In this document: piece after piece, positions 39,891-48,754 of the stretch
How the letters are laid out: every line of letters begins with the position of its first letter
Position numbering within the stretch: the first letter of the stretch is position 1
Assembly (NCBI GenBank): GCA_021324735.1
Contig: JAJPIO010000009.1
Location: 124,001 to 188,000 of the forward strand
Direction of reading: 5' to 3'
From: Bacteroidota bacterium
Lineage (GTDB): Bacteria > Bacteroidota > Ignavibacteria > Palsa-1295
DNA: 64,000 bases
Notes under the pieces: model-generated
What the model was told of the DNA's origin: nothing
Database searches by the model: none
The model's input: only the letters and a program-made list of their open reading frames with translations
Program-made: the position numbers and the translations under genes

Positions 39891-42800
39891 ATGAAGAAGT
39901 ACCTGTGTCTCGTCCTGCTCTTATTGAACGCATCTCGAATTGCTCACAGCCAAGGCAGCTATCTGGAAAGTGTAAAGCATACCAGACCACGTTTTGGCGA
40001 CCAAACAGGTTTTGTTCTTATTGCAGGCGGAGGCGATCGGTGGCCGTTCAGTTGGCCTACTTGGGACAGCACGCGAAGTCAGGGGTGGCCGCCGACGACC
40101 CCAACGAGCTTACAGTACAGCGATCACTACCGTTTCAACGATCCGTTGGTCCACGATACCGTGGGAATGAATGGTATTAATGATGGTGGCCTTTGGGTAA
40201 CACTTCGCGACACTGGTTCATGGATCAATTCACTTATAGGAAATGATAAGGCATCTTGGTTTGATGCAACGCCTGATACCCTCGTAAAGGACCCACGAGA
40301 ACCGCTCAGTTCTTATATTAAAGTCTCTATGACAGGCGAAGATGCAGTAATGTTAAATGCTCTATGTATTCGATTTGAGTGCGAGCGCCATCACAGAGCG
40401 ACATCTACTTCTTGGGACGATTCGGATTTTGCTGAATATGCCGGATTTGTTACTGATTCAACCACAACTCTTATTGGTCATGATACTTTGGACAGTAGAG
40501 GCCAAGCCACATTCCCTCTTTGGTTGCGGGGGACGTTGAGAGCGGCAGATACCCTTCATACTTTAGTTCGGATGTACAAAGGAACCGATGCGGCAGGACT
40601 ATTTGAAAATCGTCTTTCAATGCCAACGTTTTTATCGAGTAGTCCTTATTGGCATCCCGACCTATCGAATAGGAAGCTAGTTATTTCTGCCCGAATTAGA
40701 TTGGATAGTATGAATGCTGCTGACACTCTTTCAAAACTTCTTGCCCTTAGTTCTCCAAAGAATGCTTTTTCAATCAAAGTATTGGAACGAAATGGGAGCA
40801 GCTTCCAGCCACTACTAAGCGATACCTTTACAATTACGACAGCAAACTTTCCTCATGCGGGAAATAATTTCGATACGCTTTTTACGTTTCCGTTTTTGGC
40901 GAATTTAACAAATGACTCTATAAAGATTCAGATGTACTGGTTTGGTAACGCCTCGCTTAGTGCCGATTATATCGATATTATGACTGATTCCTGCGGTGTA
41001 GATGACACTACAAAAGATGCGGCTGGATTGCTTGCTATTCAAGATAAGCCAGCAAGTGATTTCGTTCGCTATAATGGTGGCCGCTTTGTCGGATATAATT
41101 ATCTTGTGAATCATGGTGGAATCGATACCGTCATTAATCGACTCTTTAAACCTTATGACAGCCTCGCAAATTTTACATGGACGGACGAAGATCCGCCGGG
41201 ATGGGGAAGTGTCGATTTTCAGAAGCGCTTTGCAAAGCGTTTGCGTGATCTGACGAACATTGAGTATATCCATTACATTGATAGTGCAGGGCTGGGAATG
41301 ACAGGCGATCCACATGCGCGTTGGTGGTGGTACCCTGGGGTCGCCAGCATTCCAACGGCATATTTAGAAGGGGTAAGTAGAGGATGGTTTGACTCTTCCA
41401 AATATGCTGACCCACGATACTTCGCCTTAGAAGAATACAGATGGAACTTCACTACGCCGTTGCCACGGCGGATTACCGCGATGGATACGGTATCACTGCA
41501 TAATTGGGTGAACAACCATGCTCGCCAATGGGCAGTCTGGGCTTGGGGAGCAAATGGTGCGCCTGGAGTTGAGATTACTCCTTACAAATATTACAATAGA
41601 GATTTTTATACTAAGTGCTCACAAGATTCAACACTCGCCGGTCTCATTGATGATCTTCGTTGGGCAAAACGAGTAACGGAGAGAACTAAAAAACCTGGTT
41701 TCCATCAACGATTTTTCGTCGCACTCCAATCGGGTGCAACTGCCAATATTTATGATTCAACAAATGCGGCCCAACACGCCGGATTTCCAGGCTTACGAGA
41801 TATGACCGGCGCCGAGTGGAAAGCAAGCGCCCATTTAACTGTGGCACTCGGCGCATCGGGAATTATCCCGTATGAAGGTGTTCTTGGAGCGCCTGCTGGG
41901 CAATCCACCATCGCGGCGGTTGATGGTGGATTATGCAGTCCATGGGGGTATCATGATTCCGAATTTGTGCATGTATCAAATTTAGATGATGAAGCCTATA
42001 CAGGAACCCATGATGAAGATGTATGGATGGGCTGGAATGAGCGGTTCGATACTGCGGCTAAAGTATTCCCTTTACTTAGATTGTATGGGGACACTTTGTT
42101 GAAGTGCAATTGGCTGGGAGATTATCGAGCCTATGAAACTTCTCCCGGCAGTTCTATCCCATTCTACGATACCATTCGGGCCGCTGACGACAGTAATAGG
42201 TTAGACCGGTATAGCAAGATCAAGGATACGAACCGGACCTACGCTTTTGTGTCCGTGTGGCAAGACACGCTAACTAAGGACACGTTGCTCTACATCGTTA
42301 ACATGCGGACCGACGACTCGTGGGATACCACCGGCAACTGTTCGATGCAAGATCGCCGCTACATCTCGATGCGGCTCAAAGCAAACCACATGGTCACCGA
42401 TGTTGCCGATATTGGTCTTATCGGTTCTTACAAGGTCGTGAATAATTACGTGGATGTTAGCAGTCCTTCCACAGACTCCTTAAAAGTATGGCTCCTTCCT
42501 GGAGACGGTGTGCTAGTGAGGCTATCACCGGCCAAGCTTATGCCGGTCGCGATCGATTTTCCGAAGACTGATACTGCAACGCATGATTACTACAATCACG
42601 GCTACATTCAGTTCGACCGTCCGCTTGATGGCGTGGAGTCAAAGAGCAGTCCGACTACATGGCGTGTGCCGTCAGCAACGAAGCATTATGCTGTCGGTGT
42701 GCCGGACACCAGCACCGTCACATTTCGGCAAGATTCATTGCTCTATCGCCGGTTCGATACAATTCGGCCTGAGCGATGGAGACATCAGAACTGGTCGGAT

Positions 42801-45563
42801 GTCAATGGCCAGCATTACGGATTCCAACGGCATCTTACTCCGATTCTCTCTGGAAGTAGCCGCCCCGGACAAACTGGGCTTGACTCGATCGCACACTGGT
42901 TCTCGGTCAGCACCGATCTCGAAGGACTTGGGGGCGGCGGCAATTTCAAATTCAACGATCCGTTTTTTGTGGACGCCTCTTACAACAATCAGTCCGGTTT
43001 TACGGTGAAGTCGAATCCCTTTATTCTCGACAGCACCATTCTATCTGATCCTGGAGTGCCGGGTAGCCCACTGGCATCACATACGCAGCATTATGGTGGC
43101 GTGTTCAGAAAGCAACATCTTCTGTCATTCGACACCTCTCCTGGCTATTCGCTCCACGCTTACCAGAAGTTTACCTGGTTCTGGCTAACGGGATTAGATA
43201 CACTTCCGACATGGCAAGACTGGTCGTTTCTGGGATGGTGGCGAAACGATAGCCTGCTGGGTACGACAGCAGATAGTAATAAGTGGTTGCCATTCTGCCT
43301 CTCATCGGAGACTCCGATCACGATCCTGAAGGACAGTGCATCATACGTCGCTCACTATAAGGCCCACAATGAGGCATATCTCACATCTGGTTCAAAGGAC
43401 ACGGGCTATGGTTTTAACAACCAGCGTAAGATGGTCTATATCGGTCGTGATTCTACCAACCGGGGATGGTATCGAAACGTCTTTACCTCAGCCGGTCGAA
43501 TATATACGGCGAGTGGTCGCGATGGGGATTATGTGCCACCGTATGCCGACTTCTGGACCAATTGGCGACCGGAAGAACTGGTGAGCGATTGGAATAATAC
43601 TCATGCGTCGTTCCCGGCTCTTGCCATGCACAAGTTCGGTGGCGATACGATCTTTTCGATCGTGTACCAGCAGATGGTCGATACCGCTAGGCATTATATG
43701 GGTATCATGCACGCCTATAAGGATTCGAACGGTCATTGGTGGAGCGAGCGCGTGGATAGTGATTCGAGTGGCAATGTTTCCACCGAAGCGACACCGGTTA
43801 TCGCTCGTGTCGATGCACCCGGTTCTCCAGGAGCTAGAGGCGACGTGATCGCCTGGACTCAAAGTGATGGTATTCACCTGCGGGCGATCGCAACCAACAA
43901 GGGGAAAATGGTAAACCAATCGAGCGAGCGAATCTATTTGGATACGACAGCAAAATATCCAACGGTCTGGGCTGGCGATAGCTCGAGCACTCACGATACC
44001 AGTTTTGTGATTTTCGTCTGGGGCACTGATACAATGCGTCTTCCGGGCCGTGACACATGGACGCCGTTCTGGATTGCATGGCAGCAGCGTCATGCGTGCC
44101 CGCCACCGCCTGCACAGCGTCCTCCGGGAGCCACAACCGTGTGGGACATCTTAGTCCAAAAACTCCAACTCCACCAGATCGAAATTGCTGGTATTACCTA
44201 CTGGGAGTATATCGATACACTTCCCGGCGAGCCGGTCGATACGGTTAGTTACACTGTATGGCCACAAAGTTATAACAACTTCCGTCCGTGCCTTTCGGGA
44301 TTGAATTCCGCAGATACCTGTACGGTAATGGTGGCGTATGAATCGGACGAGTACCTTCCCACCGCAGGGCCATTTCAGGGAGTCACGGTGGCGAAGACCC
44401 GATCGCCTGGACTTCCATGGACGAAATCGGTCCATATCACTGCTCCCCCAGGGCATTACTACGGACAGCCGTCCCTTCAGGTAACGAAGTATAAGCAGGA
44501 TACCGTGCAGACGTATTATTTTTATTCCGTTGCATTCGAAGACAATAGCAACTCCGTCTGGAACTGCGCTTTGGATAGCAATACGTTCCGTGTGACCATC
44601 GAAAACTTTAGTGCTGTACATAGTCCACAGCTATCGGTCGAAGCGGACGGACAGGATTCGAACGTTCGACGGACCTCATTGGACTTCAGCACTCCAGCCA
44701 ACCTGGAGAATGGGCGCATGGGATTATTCAAAATGAACGTCAACCATGGCACACTCCAAGAGTACCGTCAGGTCTCCGAACAGGATGATAGTGACAGCTA
44801 TTGGGTGACTCACGGCATGGGAGAACTCATAGTTGATAATGGCTCGGTGGTAACACCGCTCGATCTCATCTACCGGCCCGACACGCTCGGCATCGATTCA
44901 GCCCATCCGGCATCCTGGTTTATGAGGACGGAAACCTTCACCCTACCGGCCACAGGGAGCTTCTACTATACACCGTGGATCGCGACTTCAAACGATACTC
45001 AGTATTTTAGTTTGCATCACGACCCGGTGGTCTATTATCTCGGCTTCTACGATACCACGGGTAGTCTGCTTACGGTCCTGGACTCGATCGGAATCAGCGA
45101 TTCAGTTCGTTCCATCGCTCCGGCCATGAGGACGATCACTCTTGATTATCCGAAGGACTGGCCGGGATTTGTGGCACTCTCCCGCAACCGAGGCAAACTC
45201 CGCGATAGTGGCGCAAAGGTGCAGGACATTATTACTCCACGGAGATTCTCGGCTGAGAAACAGCGCGCAAAAGGACTAACGGCTGTAAACCCGGAAGATG
45301 TGGTGATAGCGACCGATCCCAATCCATTCCGCGATTATACGACCGTAGATTTTGTACTGCCTCAGGAAGCCGTGGTGACGATCGAGGTTCAGGACGCGCT
45401 CGGCAAAGAGATCGGCAAACTGATGGATTGTCAGGTGCTACATGCCGGTGAGCATACCATTAACTGGCATCCATCGAAATTGGGGCTTCCGAGCGGGGTT
45501 TATACCGTGGTACTCCATTACGGTAACTCGGCCTATACTTCCCGTGTTATTTATATGAAGTAA
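39891..45563 (+). CDS. Giant secreted protein with T9SS-like C-terminal sorting tail
   Basis: Signal peptide MKKYLCLVLLLLNASRIAHSQG; tail IATDPNPFRDYTTVDFVLPQEAVVTIEVQDALGKEIG...GLPSGVYTVVLHYGNSAYTSRVIYMK. Confidence 0.78.
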   Translation: MKKYLCLVLLLLNASRIAHSQGSYLESVKHTRPRFGDQTGFVLIAGGGDRWPFSWPTWDSTRSQGWPPTTPTSLQYSDHYRFNDPLVHDTVGMNGINDGGLWVTLRDTGSWINSLIGNDKASWFDATPDTLVKDPREPLSSYIKVSMTGEDAVMLNALCIRFECERHHRATSTSWDDSDFAEYAGFVTDSTTTLIGHDTLDSRGQATFPLWLRGTLRAADTLHTLVRMYKGTDAAGLFENRLSMPTFLSSSPYWHPDLSNRKLVISARIRLDSMNAADTLSKLLALSSPKNAFSIKVLERNGSSFQPLLSDTFTITTANFPHAGNNFDTLFTFPFLANLTNDSIKIQMYWFGNASLSADYIDIMTDSCGVDDTTKDAAGLLAIQDKPASDFVRYNGGRFVGYNYLVNHGGIDTVINRLFKPYDSLANFTWTDEDPPGWGSVDFQKRFAKRLRDLTNIEYIHYIDSAGLGMTGDPHARWWWYPGVASIPTAYLEGVSRGWFDSSKYADPRYFALEEYRWNFTTPLPRRITAMDTVSLHNWVNNHARQWAVWAWGANGAPGVEITPYKYYNRDFYTKCSQDSTLAGLIDDLRWAKRVTERTKKPGFHQRFFVALQSGATANIYDSTNAAQHAGFPGLRDMTGAEWKASAHLTVALGASGIIPYEGVLGAPAGQSTIAAVDGGLCSPWGYHDSEFVHVSNLDDEAYTGTHDEDVWMGWNERFDTAAKVFPLLRLYGDTLLKCNWLGDYRAYETSPGSSIPFYDTIRAADDSNRLDRYSKIKDTNRTYAFVSVWQDTLTKDTLLYIVNMRTDDSWDTTGNCSMQDRRYISMRLKANHMVTDVADIGLIGSYKVVNNYVDVSSPSTDSLKVWLLPGDGVLVRLSPAKLMPVAIDFPKTDTATHDYYNHGYIQFDRPLDGVESKSSPTTWRVPSATKHYAVGVPDTSTVTFRQDSLLYRRFDTIRPERWRHQNWSDVNGQHYGFQRHLTPILSGSSRPGQTGLDSIAHWFSVSTDLEGLGGGGNFKFNDPFFVDASYNNQSGFTVKSNPFILDSTILSDPGVPGSPLASHTQHYGGVFRKQHLLSFDTSPGYSLHAYQKFTWFWLTGLDTLPTWQDWSFLGWWRNDSLLGTTADSNKWLPFCLSSETPITILKDSASYVAHYKAHNEAYLTSGSKDTGYGFNNQRKMVYIGRDSTNRGWYRNVFTSAGRIYTASGRDGDYVPPYADFWTNWRPEELVSDWNNTHASFPALAMHKFGGDTIFSIVYQQMVDTARHYMGIMHAYKDSNGHWWSERVDSDSSGNVSTEATPVIARVDAPGSPGARGDVIAWTQSDGIHLRAIATNKGKMVNQSSERIYLDTTAKYPTVWAGDSSSTHDTSFVIFVWGTDTMRLPGRDTWTPFWIAWQQRHACPPPPAQRPPGATTVWDILVQKLQLHQIEIAGITYWEYIDTLPGEPVDTVSYTVWPQSYNNFRPCLSGLNSADTCTVMVAYESDEYLPTAGPFQGVTVAKTRSPGLPWTKSVHITAPPGHYYGQPSLQVTKYKQDTVQTYYFYSVAFEDNSNSVWNCALDSNTFRVTIENFSAVHSPQLSVEADGQDSNVRRTSLDFSTPANLENGRMGLFKMNVNHGTLQEYRQVSEQDDSDSYWVTHGMGELIVDNGSVVTPLDLIYRPDTLGIDSAHPASWFMRTETFTLPATGSFYYTPWIATSNDTQYFSLHHDPVVYYLGFYDTTGSLLTVLDSIGISDSVRSIAPAMRTITLDYPKDWPGFVALSRNRGKLRDSGAKVQDIITPRRFSAEKQRAKGLTAVNPEDVVIATDPNPFRDYTTVDFVLPQEAVVTIEVQDALGKEIGKLMDCQVLHAGEHTINWHPSKLGLPSGVYTVVLHYGNSAYTSRVIYMK

Positions 45564-46912
45564 TGAGAGCAATTGCTATCTTCATATTATTCGTACTGTG
45601 TACAGGAGGTTTATCCTCCTGTACACACTCCACGGGTCCTAATAACGAATGCGATACGTGTGTGCATTCTACACCGCATGCTGATACTATTACAGTGATA
45701 CCAGCATTCGGACAAGTTGCTGTTGATTCAATTACGCTTTTTAAGATCCTGCCGAAAAACTTTACTTTACCACAACGATATATTGTAAAGTGGTTATTTG
45801 ATTCAATTGCCAGAAGTGTACAGAACAAAGATGTAATTTCTTACTCGTTCGCTACCGCCGGAGTTCATACGATTAATGCAACTTTGATTGACTCCGCGGG
45901 CGGAGTTCTCGCAAAAGCCGGGGCAACGCAGGTTGATACGATAATCAAAGCTTCACCTGGGCCAGACACTACATCGCATAGCTTCACTTGGCAAGAGTTT
46001 ACCAATGTCGGTAATGAGAACAATATGACAGGGTGTTGGGTCTTTGGACCTAACTGTATATACGCTAATAACGGCTATGTTCACAAATGGGATGGGTCAT
46101 CCTGGCAGACGCTTCATCTTTATTGCCCAGATCCCAATGTACAGAATCTAATCAACGGAGCATTGAGTGGGCGTACCATTTTTGGCTTTGATACCAATGA
46201 TTACTGGCTCATTGGTGGCCGAGTGTTATTTCACTATGTCGGTAATGGAATAGCCGAGGATTATCCCACTAATCAGTTTACCTATACACTCCACTCCGGC
46301 TGGGGTGTATCTTCCAACGATCTATTTGTGGTAGGTGACAATGGCACCATCCTTCATTTCGATGGCACGAACTGGATGCGAATGAGTACGCCGACGACGA
46401 AGAATCTCTACGGCATTTGGGGAACGTCATCGTCCGATGTTTGGGCAACAGGATATAATACGTCTACAGGTGACGATGAAGTGTTGCATTATGATGGTGC
46501 TTCTTGGTCTGTTGACGGTTTATCAAGTTCTGGTGTCGCTAAAAACTGGGGAATCGATCGCGTTTTTGCGTACGATAGCGCTGGTCATCATGGGGTAGCC
46601 GCTATTGGATGGACCGTCTGGCGGCGAACTGACCAAGGGCAGTGGCGAAGCGATAGCGCCACCCTCCCTAATAACGTCGCGGGAAGAATCTATATGGGAC
46701 AAATTTGTGGAAACGCTGCAAACGATCTTTTATGCAGTGGCGATTATGGGCTCATAGTTCATTGGAACGGTGCAAATTGGAAACGCTACGATCAATATCT
46801 TGATCTCAATAGCTCCTTTATTTTAGGGCAGACCTCAATGAAAGCGAATACTGCTTGTGTCGTAGGGTATAAGAATGGAACGAGTTGGGTATTAATTGGT
46901 CAACGGCAATGA
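45563..46912 (+). CDS. Putative lipoprotein with beta-propeller-like repeats
   Basis: MRAIAIFILFVLCTGGLSSCTHS lipobox; repeats such as GWGVSSNDLFVVGDNGTILHFDGTNW and GIWGTSSSDVWATGYNTSTGDDEVLHYDGASW. Confidence 0.72.
   Translation: MRAIAIFILFVLCTGGLSSCTHSTGPNNECDTCVHSTPHADTITVIPAFGQVAVDSITLFKILPKNFTLPQRYIVKWLFDSIARSVQNKDVISYSFATAGVHTINATLIDSAGGVLAKAGATQVDTIIKASPGPDTTSHSFTWQEFTNVGNENNMTGCWVFGPNCIYANNGYVHKWDGSSWQTLHLYCPDPNVQNLINGALSGRTIFGFDTNDYWLIGGRVLFHYVGNGIAEDYPTNQFTYTLHSGWGVSSNDLFVVGDNGTILHFDGTNWMRMSTPTTKNLYGIWGTSSSDVWATGYNTSTGDDEVLHYDGASWSVDGLSSSGVAKNWGIDRVFAYDSAGHHGVAAIGWTVWRRTDQGQWRSDSATLPNNVAGRIYMGQICGNAANDLLCSGDYGLIVHWNGANWKRYDQYLDLNSSFILGQTSMKANTACVVGYKNGTSWVLIGQRQ
45598..45626. repeat. 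Perfect 12-bp stem hairpin in the signal-peptide coding region
   Basis: gtgtacaggagg-tttat-cctcctgtacac. Confidence 0.85.
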
Positions 46913-48204
46913 GAAAGAGCATTAGAATTATTATTGTTTGCTTCTGCGGCCTATTCTACTTTTCCGGTGTGGTTTTGGGGCAACGCACAGTGCTTCTTAA
47001 CTTAACAAGCGTGAGTGTGGTGAATGATACTACCGTTGTAATTGTGGGAGAGCATGGGACGCTTCTTAGAAGCACCGACGCTGGGCGTTCGTGGGTTGTC
47101 CATCATTTAAGTGACAGTAATTTTAGTTCGGTTTCTTTTTTAAAAGAAACAGGTGCTATTAACGTTACAAATGGCCACATGTGGTTTGAAACTACTAATG
47201 GTGGCGACTCGTGGCAGTTACATAATAATTCGAACTATGATTTTATTTTTCCAGTCGGCGAAAGCATTCTTATGGCTGAGGCAAGTTCACGTGAAAGACT
47301 CACCCGATTTCATGCACTCGACGATAATTTAGATTCTTTTCCTCACTGGTCTTATACCGACCCGCACTCTTATCCTATTCAAAAATACGGTCTGGCTACC
47401 TCGATTAGCAAAGAGGGATTAGCAGTTATTGCTGGTAATGGAATGGTAAGTATTCAAGGGCACGACTTTCCGGCCTCCTATATACTTGTTTCAACCGACT
47501 CGGGGCTAACATGGAGTACACAGTTACGCCAGAGTGGTTTTTCGGGTATATTTTGGATCTACCAGATGGATTTAACGCCGTCCGGGCGGATTGTAGCGAG
47601 TGGCATAGATCCTTGGTCTGCAACAGCCAATACAATGGTTATATCTAATGGGATTGCCACCGCGCCGCAAAACTGGACAACCAGGTCAATAGCAGTAGGT
47701 TTGGCTTTTGCCTGCGTTAATGATTCAATATTCCTTGCCGCTGGTGACTCCGGTAAGGTCTATAGATCCATTGATACATGTGGTCACTGGGATAGTGTTT
47801 ATCTACCAACAAAAGCTACCTTTCGCGCTATTGCATCGCGAGGGAATTTAGCTGTTACTGTTGGGGACAGTGGGTATATCTTTTGCTCCCATGATTACGG
47901 TTTGCATTGGACAGAATCCGATATGTCCGAAGGAGTTTGTCTGCCAAATACTGTAGGGGATCTAACAATTCAATCGATAGAGGCTAAAGAAGGCCATTTA
48001 GATATAAAGTATGTTGCTTCGAATAGTACCGATCACATATCGGTTCGCCTTCTCGATTTGCTTGGAAGAGTAGAGAGCAGCCAAGAAGAATACTCAGCAT
48101 TTGACGCTAATAGTATCTCTCTTCCGTATAGCCATCCGGGATTTTACATTCTACAGCTAAGCGAAGGCTCACAAACGATCGCACAGAAGGTAGCCGTTAA
48201 TTAG
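46909..48204 (+). CDS. Secreted BNR/YCF48-like repeat protein with T9SS-like tail
   Basis: ATGA overlap with the upstream stop; MRKSIRIIIVCFCGLFYFSGVVLGQ signal; repeats GTLLRSTDAGRSWVVHH, GKVYRSIDTCGHWDSVYLPTKATFRAIA; tail LDLLGRVESS...SHPGFYILQLSEGSQTIAQKVAVN. Confidence 0.75.
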   Translation: MRKSIRIIIVCFCGLFYFSGVVLGQRTVLLNLTSVSVVNDTTVVIVGEHGTLLRSTDAGRSWVVHHLSDSNFSSVSFLKETGAINVTNGHMWFETTNGGDSWQLHNNSNYDFIFPVGESILMAEASSRERLTRFHALDDNLDSFPHWSYTDPHSYPIQKYGLATSISKEGLAVIAGNGMVSIQGHDFPASYILVSTDSGLTWSTQLRQSGFSGIFWIYQMDLTPSGRIVASGIDPWSATANTMVISNGIATAPQNWTTRSIAVGLAFACVNDSIFLAAGDSGKVYRSIDTCGHWDSVYLPTKATFRAIASRGNLAVTVGDSGYIFCSHDYGLHWTESDMSEGVCLPNTVGDLTIQSIEAKEGHLDIKYVASNSTDHISVRLLDLLGRVESSQEEYSAFDANSISLPYSHPGFYILQLSEGSQTIAQKVAVN

Positions 48205-48353
48205 AGTTGAAGGTTCGGAGCAGATTTGATAAAATTGCAACTCATAAAGTAACGTCGTCTTCAAAGCGGCGTGGGGCTAATTCTTTGGTTGCTCATTGCT
48301 CCCGCCGCTTAACTTTATTTGGGAAGCCTTCAGACCGGCTTCTTAGGTGAACA

Positions 48354-48398
48354 AAAGCGCAGCTAGGTGAGGGAAATTTCCTTCACTCGCTGCGCTTT
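48354..48398 (+). terminator. Strong hairpin downstream of 46909..48204
   Basis: aaagcgcagc...gctgcgcttt with an extended complementary interior (ggtgagggaaatttccttcac). Confidence 0.55.
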
Positions 48399-48440
48399 AT
48401 TAAAATGCTCCTTACCCTTGACCTACACTCTTAGAGAAAT

Positions 48441-48459
48441 AAAAAGCCCTCAAGAGGGC
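48441..48459 (-). terminator. Rho-independent terminator for minus-strand transcription from the reconstituted tRNA-Arg
   Basis: Minus strand: GCCCTCTTGAGGGCTTTTTATTT. Confidence 0.5.
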
Positions 48460-48579
48460 AAGAGCGTACTCGAACGCATAGGCGAAACATTAATATTTAG
48501 TAGTAAATTTACATCAAGTTGCAAGTCATAGTAATGTCGTCAAAGAGAAGCGGGTAGGTGCTCGATCACTAGAAATTTA

Positions 48580-48615
48580 GCACAATTTGCGCTTAGTCTG
48601 TTGCATATTTGTTAC
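48580..48615. repeat. 36-nt direct repeat, right copy
   Basis: gcacaatttgcgcttagtctgttgcatatttgttac; 34/36 identical to 17873-17908. Confidence 0.9.
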
Positions 48616-48651
48616 GCGCGGCAACCCAATCGTATGGGAAATAAGGACTTA

Positions 48652-48679
48652 GCGCACCCGTAGGGACTCGAACCCCAAA
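48652..48679. repeat. Right attachment-site core (att), within the intact tRNA-Arg 3' end
   Basis: Exact 28-nt match to 17966-17993. Confidence 0.9.
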
Positions 48680-48726
48680 CCTTCTGATCCGTAGTCAGAT
48701 GCTCTATCCAATTGAGCTACGGGTGC
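48653..48726 (-). tRNA. tRNA-Arg (anticodon ACG)
   Basis: GCACCCGTAGCTCAATTGGATAGAGCATCTGACTACGGATCAGAAGGTTTGGGGTTCGAGTCCCTACGGGTGC G: full cloverleaf; 3' CCA not encoded (next bases CTA). Confidence 0.93.
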
Positions 48727-48754
48727 AATCAAAGAGAAAAAACAAGCTAAAAAC

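Larger units (their letters stand above)
17966..48679. mobile_element. ~30.7 kb integrative genomic island inserted in tRNA-Arg(ACG)
   Basis: Flanked by the 28-nt tRNA-derived direct repeats, with a tyrosine integrase just inside the left end, an Xis-like HTH, an AAA/RepA-like protein and varied accessory cargo. Confidence 0.88.

Noticed and set aside
43488-44093. 201-aa minus-strand ORF
   Set aside because: Antisense inside the 1890-aa secreted protein gene; no independent support.
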